Source: Alphaproteobacteria bacterium BRH_c36 (GTDB lineage Bacteria; Pseudomonadota; Alphaproteobacteria; Rhizobiales; Hyphomicrobiaceae). Taken from it: DNA of 64,000 nucleotides. A program made the translations under genes and the position numbers. Positions 58,774 through 64,000 of the stretch are shown one piece after another (within the stretch, counting starts at the first letter, position 1; each line of letters begins with the position of its first letter). The notes below the pieces were generated by a model. The model worked only from the letters and a program-made list of their open reading frames with translations. It had not been told where the DNA came from and ran no database searches. The stretch is from positions 19,051 to 83,050 of the forward strand of contig LOEV01000075.1 in NCBI GenBank assembly GCA_001516065.1, written 5' to 3'.

Positions 58774-59427
58774 TCACGTGGCCGGCGGCGTCTTGATGTC
58801 CTTGTTCCGGCGCAGGCTCATGGGAAGCATGAGGTCAATCTCATCGTCGGAGAACGTAAGGTCCTCCTTGTGCTTCAGTGCGGATTGCGCGGCGCCGTAG
58901 GCATCGCCGGTCGTCACCTTGGCGGGCGCGTAAACCTTGTTGAGGTCGTCGAGGAGCACGTCGCGTAAGGCAATGGCGTCGGCGGGTTGAATTGCGCCGG
59001 ACTGCATGTCGGTGAGGAGGCTGAGGTATCTCTCACGAATGAGCCACAGCTCGTCAGCGGTCCGCTTGTGCTGCTCCGATAGGGTGCCGAGGTCGAAGTC
59101 CTTGGTGTAGGCGATGAGCGCGGTGAGCAGCGATGAGCAGATGGCGCCGACGACAAGGCCAATCTGGTTGTCCTTGCCGAACAGCGTGATGATGAGGCCG
59201 CCGGTTGTGATGGCGCCGAGGACGATCTGACCGGTCTTAATCCGCCAGTTCTGGTTCTGGTAGATGCCAGCCTGGATGATGTGGGTCTTCTGGGAGTACG
59301 CGGTGCGGCCGTAGATTTCGCGTAACTGGTCCTCCAGTGGCTTCGCGTCACGCAGGGAAACTGGGGCCGAAGATTTCTCGCCACTTGGTTTTGGCTGAGG
59401 GGTGCTGTTGCTTGGAGTCATACGCAA
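58774..59427 (-). CDS. SLATT-domain 2TM effector (CBASS-associated)
   Basis: Two TM segments (IVLGAITTGGLIITLFG, IGLVVGAICSSLLTALIAY) followed by a helical region; directly downstream of CD-NTase. Confidence 0.75.
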   Translation of the reverse strand: MRMTPSNSTPQPKPSGEKSSAPVSLRDAKPLEDQLREIYGRTAYSQKTHIIQAGIYQNQNWRIKTGQIVLGAITTGGLIITLFGKDNQIGLVVGAICSSLLTALIAYTKDFDLGTLSEQHKRTADELWLIRERYLSLLTDMQSGAIQPADAIALRDVLLDDLNKVYAPAKVTTGDAYGAAQSALKHKEDLTFSDDEIDLMLPMSLRRNKDIKTPPAT

Positions 59428-60226
59428 TCGCCTCCTTGGCGACGTTCTCGGCCATGCGCGCCTTGTACTCGAACAGCCCGCTACGCGTGACGGCGCGCCT
59501 GCTGCCCGGCGCCGGCCACGAGTTGGTGTTGCGGTCGCCGTCAGCCATGAACTTGAAGAAATCTCGGCACATCCAGTCGTAGTAGAGGAAAGACTTGTCC
59601 TTGTGCTCCCAGTTCAGGATGAAGCCGTAGGCGAGGGTGTCGATGAGTAGGCCGCCCATTGGCACGTCCCAACGGTCCTTCCAAACGCGCATCATTCGGC
59701 ATAGCCGTTTGAGGTTGCGGTTGGTGGTATCGTTTCGGTTCTTTATCGCGGCAATTTCGGCTCGCGGATTGGAAACCTTCCAGCTGCCTCCGGCATTGGA
59801 GTCGGGATAGATGAAGCTCGACCCGTCGGCGTGGGGAAAGCAAGGAAGGATCTCGAACTTCACGTTGTCGCTGAAGTTGATGACGAGGACTTGGCCGTCG
59901 GCAGAGATGTCGGTTGTGCCGTAGGTGTTGCGCACTGAGGTGCGCACGGCTTGCAGGAGAGCCGACGGGCCGTTGCCTGAATGGGCCCTGTACTGGTCGT
60001 ACAGGGCGACTGGTAGCTGATAGGCCATGTCGAGGTCGCTGATTTTGCCGATGGCCGTGTCTCGGCCGTACGATCCAACGTAGATGCTGTTGGCGGTATC
60101 ACTAGTGGTATTCCTGAAATCCGTGTTCAGGCGCCCCGTGATCCGCTTGTAGCGATAAGAGATATCATCGCCGTTGGTGATGGCGAGGTTGGCGTGGAAA
60201 GTCTGGAACCAGTCTGCGACGCTCAT
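59348..60226 (-). CDS. SMODS-type CD-NTase (CBASS nucleotidyltransferase)
   Basis: GSYGRDTAIGKISDLDM, VKFEILPCFP third acidic strand; alternative upstream GTG start at 60316. Confidence 0.85.
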   Translation of the reverse strand: MSVADWFQTFHANLAITNGDDISYRYKRITGRLNTDFRNTTSDTANSIYVGSYGRDTAIGKISDLDMAYQLPVALYDQYRAHSGNGPSALLQAVRTSVRNTYGTTDISADGQVLVINFSDNVKFEILPCFPHADGSSFIYPDSNAGGSWKVSNPRAEIAAIKNRNDTTNRNLKRLCRMMRVWKDRWDVPMGGLLIDTLAYGFILNWEHKDKSFLYYDWMCRDFFKFMADGDRNTNSWPAPGSRRAVTRSGLFEYKARMAENVAKEAIAYDSKQQHPSAKTKWREIFGPSFPA

Positions 60227-60312
60227 GGCGGTATGGCCGTCTGCTGAGTTGTAAGAAGCCAACGGCGGTGGATGCGGTGAAGCTTGCAGCCTCGCCACGC
60301 GCCTTGACTGGA

Positions 60313-61359
60313 TCACTTCTTTCTCGGCTTGCGACTATCGATCTCGTTCTTGATGTGATCAAGGAATCGGTCGCCCCAGCCGTCCGTGTGCACGAACCGG
60401 TCGAATTTCTCGCTCGTCCCCTTCAGCAGGTCGATCCGCGACCGCTTCGAAACGTCCTGCCAGTCGTCATAGAGCACGTAAAGCGCGTTGCCATACCGCA
60501 CGTTCTCGAACACCACGAGGTCCGGCGCAAACTGCGCGCCGATGTAGGATGAGAAATTGGCGGTGCCTGCGAGATACGCCGTGGGCTTCAACGATGCGAA
60601 CAGTTTCAGCCGGTCGTCGACGATCGCATCGTCCTTAGTTGCCCGCCCCCTGCGACGCTTGCGAAACACCGCAATGATCTCATCGGCCGTGCCTGGCGGG
60701 AACACCTCCCAGGAGAGCGCGATCGTACCGAGGTACTCCTGGCGCGTCGCCGTGCTCTTGTAGACGCCGCAGACGCCGACGTTCTCCTGAAGGATGTTGA
60801 GCGCCCACAGTAGCTCCTTCTCGAAGCGCTCGTGGTCCCGATCGATGGAGCTCACAATCGAGAACTTGACCACCACGCTCGGCCGATCGCCTTCGCCCGG
60901 CTTGAGGATCTCGACAGCAATCTCGTGACCGCGCGGCTCGTCAAATTCCACTTGATAGACTTCGCGAGTGCGGGAAGTGGTGTGCGTGCCGTAGGTTGCA
61001 GCATCACCAAAATTTGGCGTTTCCCACGAGTATGTTTTCGTCGTCTTGGGCAGGTCCAACCGTTTGCGCTCCCAGCCCTCGACGTTGCGCTGAGACCACT
61101 TGCCCGAGCTGGACAGCGGTACGTGCGGATCGTCGACATGCACCTCGCCATCCTTGGCGGTCAAGCCGACGTGCTTGTACTGGCCGCGCTCGATCTCCAC
61201 GATTGGTATCACCTTGGTCTCTGCGACAACGATCAAACGCAAGTCAATGCGCGCAAGACTTGCGATGATGCGGGAGGGAATCTTCGAGAAATTCCTTTGC
61301 CACGGAAACTTTCGGTAGCGCATGGGCGTAATCCGGCATGACGGCTCGGGCAACCACAA
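60313..61359 (-). CDS. uncharacterised protein upstream of CD-NTase in the same operon
   Basis: Coherent 348-aa ORF; stop overlaps a possible GTG start of the CD-NTase. Confidence 0.65.
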   Translation of the reverse strand: MWLPEPSCRITPMRYRKFPWQRNFSKIPSRIIASLARIDLRLIVVAETKVIPIVEIERGQYKHVGLTAKDGEVHVDDPHVPLSSSGKWSQRNVEGWERKRLDLPKTTKTYSWETPNFGDAATYGTHTTSRTREVYQVEFDEPRGHEIAVEILKPGEGDRPSVVVKFSIVSSIDRDHERFEKELLWALNILQENVGVCGVYKSTATRQEYLGTIALSWEVFPPGTADEIIAVFRKRRRGRATKDDAIVDDRLKLFASLKPTAYLAGTANFSSYIGAQFAPDLVVFENVRYGNALYVLYDDWQDVSKRSRIDLLKGTSEKFDRFVHTDGWGDRFLDHIKNEIDSRKPRKK

Positions 61360-61880
61360 TGCAGCTGCGGCCGTTCGAGCAATTGACAGTTGGTCACCAG
61401 ATCAGAGCGCGCTGCTGCGCCGACAAGAGGCACGGTGCAAATATTTTTCCGTGGACGTTGAGTATTTTTGCTTGCGCATGCGCGAATCATGCCCCGCAAT
61501 TGATTCGTTTTCTCAAGAAAGAAAGTCCGACCAGCACGGCAGACCTTTCTCGTTGCTTCGGCAGAAGCTCGATCACTTGTGGTGCATAGGGGCAAGGTAC
61601 CGCGATCAAGAGCGATGCGGGTTATGCCTGGGTGCCCGCCATTCATTCGTCCGCTCTCGTAGGTCAAGCGGAGATCGCGGAGTAGTCTGGAGCAAGCATC
61701 GCGTCCGACGTCGCAGATGTCCGCAAACTCCGCAAACCGGAACGCAAGACGACAATGAGGATCGATGCAAATCCTGTTCCGAAGATTCAATCACGTCGAT
61801 CTGGTAGCGCGCTGGGAACATCCCGACCAGTAATCGAAAGCACATCACGCAGAGCGCTGGACTTGTTTCGTCGTAGGCCA

Positions 61881-61914
61881 AACAAAAAAGGGACAGCCCG
61901 CTAAGGCTGTCCCC
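61881..61914 (-). terminator. intrinsic terminator downstream of AlpA-like gene
   Basis: GGGACAGCC-CGCTAA-GGCTGTCCC hairpin with a T-rich tract on the minus strand. Confidence 0.65.
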
Positions 61915-61918
61915 GCCC

Positions 61919-62122
61919 CTACTCGGGGCGCTCACGGATACGCTTGTCAATCCAGTCGTGCACTTCCGCCTCAACGTAGCCCATTCGGCCTCGGGGATGG
62001 CGTGATAAGCGAACCCGCTTTGGGAACTTACCGACCGCCTCCAGTCGACTGATATGAGTTCTGCTGTATGACGTCAGCTGTTGCACGACCTTCATACTGA
62101 TCAAGCGTGGTGTCTGTGACAT
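61919..62122 (-). CDS. AlpA-like HTH (excisionase-type) protein
   Basis: LISMKVVQQLTSYSRTHISRLEAVGKFPKRVRLS...VEAEVHDWIDKRI. Confidence 0.85.
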   Translation of the reverse strand: MSQTPRLISMKVVQQLTSYSRTHISRLEAVGKFPKRVRLSRHPRGRMGYVEAEVHDWIDKRIRERPE

Positions 62123-62188
62123 CGCGAATGCTCCTTGCAGGAGGCATTGCGCAATGCCAGCGTGGATGTTCGTCCACGTAGACTCTTC

Positions 62189-63304
62189 CTATGTGGGCTC
62201 TTGTGAGATCAGTGACAAGATATGGCTGTTCATCTTGTCCATCGCCGCCGCCATTTCCTCGCGGTACAAGTACCGATTGTATATCTTGGCAATCCTTCCC
62301 TCTGGCGACGCATGGCTCAATATCCGCTCCGTGATATGTGGCGGGATATCCAATGCGGATGCATTGGTTGACCAGGTCCGTCGTAGATCATGCAACGTCC
62401 AAGGATCAAGCTGGACCATGCTGTCCAACCTGCCCTTATTCTTTGACCAGGCACTGAATGGATGCCCCACCAAGCCAATCGGCGAGAAGTAGTATCCTCC
62501 CACCGGCTGCACTTGCAGCAAGACAAACTTCGTCAACCGACCAATCGGGCAATAGTGATCCCGGCCGTTCTTCATCACACGCGCTGGAAAATTGATCCCC
62601 TGTTCGTCGACCCAGGCTTCCTGCAACCGATCGATCTGACCTCGACGCTGCCCGGTCAGCATCAAGATACGAACGATCGCGCCATACTTCCCCAAGTTCT
62701 CACACGCATTCCAAATTGCCACCAACTCTTCTTCGGCGAGCACCCGCTCACGTGACGACGGGATCCTTGGCTTTTTGATCTTCTGTAATGGGTTGGCCTC
62801 GCAATACTCACGTGCCAGGCACCAGTTGAAGAAGATCTTGAGCACCGTATACGCGTGGGACCGGTTTGATTGGCCCGAGATTCTCTCCAGAGCGTCATCA
62901 ATTTCGTAGGCTCGCACCTCGCTCACCAGGCCTGGAAAGTTAAATCCCCGGAGATACCGCGCATATTCCGCCCAAGTTCGTTCAGCGATCTCACCTTCCT
63001 TTGCCCGCAGATAACGTTCCACGGCCTCCGGATAGCTGACATCCAAGCCTGTCTGCTCCCGAGCGTATCCCAGTCGGTCATACAAAATCCGTTTGGCTTC
63101 TTCGCGTGCTTGGCTCAGCGGCACCATTGGATATCGACCCAACGCTTTCCGCCGGCCTTTGACCATTATGATGAAGCTCTTCGTTCCTCCGTACCCAACC
63201 CGCACCCCGAAGGAAGGCAGTGAACTATCCCAATACGTCACGTTTCCACGCTCTGGCCGTCGCAACCGCTGGACCACGAGATCGGTAAGCTTCACTGTCG
63301 GCAT
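62189..63304 (-). CDS. tyrosine integrase (DUF4102-type N-terminus)
   Basis: N-terminal FGVRVGYGGTKSFIIMVKGRRKALGRYP; catalytic WTLHDLRRTWSTNASALDIPPHITERILSHAS. Confidence 0.92.
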   Translation of the reverse strand: MPTVKLTDLVVQRLRRPERGNVTYWDSSLPSFGVRVGYGGTKSFIIMVKGRRKALGRYPMVPLSQAREEAKRILYDRLGYAREQTGLDVSYPEAVERYLRAKEGEIAERTWAEYARYLRGFNFPGLVSEVRAYEIDDALERISGQSNRSHAYTVLKIFFNWCLAREYCEANPLQKIKKPRIPSSRERVLAEEELVAIWNACENLGKYGAIVRILMLTGQRRGQIDRLQEAWVDEQGINFPARVMKNGRDHYCPIGRLTKFVLLQVQPVGGYYFSPIGLVGHPFSAWSKNKGRLDSMVQLDPWTLHDLRRTWSTNASALDIPPHITERILSHASPEGRIAKIYNRYLYREEMAAAMDKMNSHILSLISQEPT

Positions 63305-63425
63305 TTGGCAGCTCTTTGGCAGCTACTTCCATGGATCGCGAAGGTCACTATGTGCCACTGTCTATAAGAAATATCAATAAAAATAATGAGTTACGGACGC
63401 CATGTGCACCATGGCACACCAAGCC

Positions 63426-63476
63426 TTCTTATTTGTAATCAGGGGGTCGGGAGTTCAAGTCTCTCCGGGGGCACCA
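63426..63476 (+). other. tRNA 3'-end fragment (tRNA-Thr(TGT)-like), putative att site
   Basis: TTTGTAATCAGGGGGTCGGGAGTTCAAGTCTCTCCGGGGGCACCA: anticodon loop, T-arm and CCA end but no complete 5' half. Confidence 0.65.
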
Positions 63477-63680
63477 ATACTTTCAATGGCTTAGGGGTTG
63501 CATTCGCCTTCGGCGATCTCTCTAGTAAGCACATAGTAAGCACGGACGGCAGTGCATAGCGACCATCGAGCCCTATGTAGCTTGTCCGAAAAGAGCTGGG
63601 GGCGGGGGCAACCTAGGGAAGCTCTGAACAAGCTCCGAACCATGGCACAATCTGAGAATTGATTCGAGGGGTGCCCTGCC

Positions 63681-64000
63681 ATGAGGCAGTTAAGCTTTGC
63701 GACACTTGATCACCGGAACAAGAAGAAGCAGACGAAGCGCGAGCGGTTTCTTGCCGAGATGGATACGGTGGTGCCGTGGTCGGCTCTGCTTGCGCTGATC
63801 GAACCGCATTATCCCAAGGCCGGCAACGGTCGGCGGCCGTACCCATGCGCGGTGATGCTGCGGATCTACTTCCTGCAACAGTGGTACCAACTCTCCGATC
63901 CGGGCGCGGAGGAAGCGCTCTACGACATCCAGTCCATGCGCGCTTTTGCGGGGCTCGAACTTGGCCGCGACGCGATCCCCGACGAGACGACGATCCTCAA
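63681..64000 (+). CDS. IS5-type transposase, truncated by window edge
   Basis: MRQLSFATLDHRNKKKQTKRERFLAEMDTVVPWSALLALIEPHYPKAGNGRRPYP...LRIYFLQQWYQLSDPGAEEALYD; open at 64000. Confidence 0.85.
   Translation, partial: MRQLSFATLDHRNKKKQTKRERFLAEMDTVVPWSALLALIEPHYPKAGNGRRPYPCAVMLRIYFLQQWYQLSDPGAEEALYDIQSMRAFAGLELGRDAIPDETTIL

Noticed and set aside
61233-61790. Minus- and plus-strand ORFs upstream of the CBASS-like operon
   Set aside because: Arg/Cys-rich compositions without domains; probably noncoding.
63426-63476. Complete tRNA gene
   Set aside because: Only the 3' half is convincing; no D-arm or matching 5' acceptor strand upstream.

Overview
The window looks alphaproteobacterial (Rhizobiales-like flavour: DUF3768, pRiA4b ORF-3 family). 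It is a mosaic of heavy-metal resistance modules broken up by mobile DNA. There are three HME-RND efflux clusters: cusBA/cusF-like (2.0-7.6 kb), czcCBA with His-rich proteins (32.3-38.9 kb), and a CzcB/CzcA-like pair with a two-component system (50.0-57.5 kb). Around them lie MerR regulators, CDF exporters, an MFS and a NicO-type transporter, DUF411, SHOCT, cytochrome c and GDCCVxC proteins. Mobile DNA includes an IS1182-type element, an IS91-type element with a paired tyrosine recombinase, a group II intron, an IS1595 element with an exact 8-bp target duplication, a partial IS5-type transposase at the right edge, a frameshifted integrase, and an intact integrase next to a tRNA 3'-end fragment. 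The most notable signals are: (1) a compact ubiquitin-like operon (Ubl, E2-like, helical protein, JAB/JAMM, E1/ThiF; 17.1-19.7 kb) inside a plasmid-like module that also has a TraD-like ATPase, a replication-relaxation protein, an initiator-like HTH protein and a candidate iteron/DnaA-box origin at about 25.0-25.2 kb; (2) a CBASS-like operon (unknown protein, SMODS CD-NTase, SLATT effector; 58.8-61.4 kb) near the tRNA-associated integrase; (3) a small secreted 'CAKGPC' protein family with one copy near each of the three RND clusters; (4) a DUF5676-like gene with a single in-frame TGA at a probable Trp codon. All family calls come from reading motifs by eye. No database search was run.
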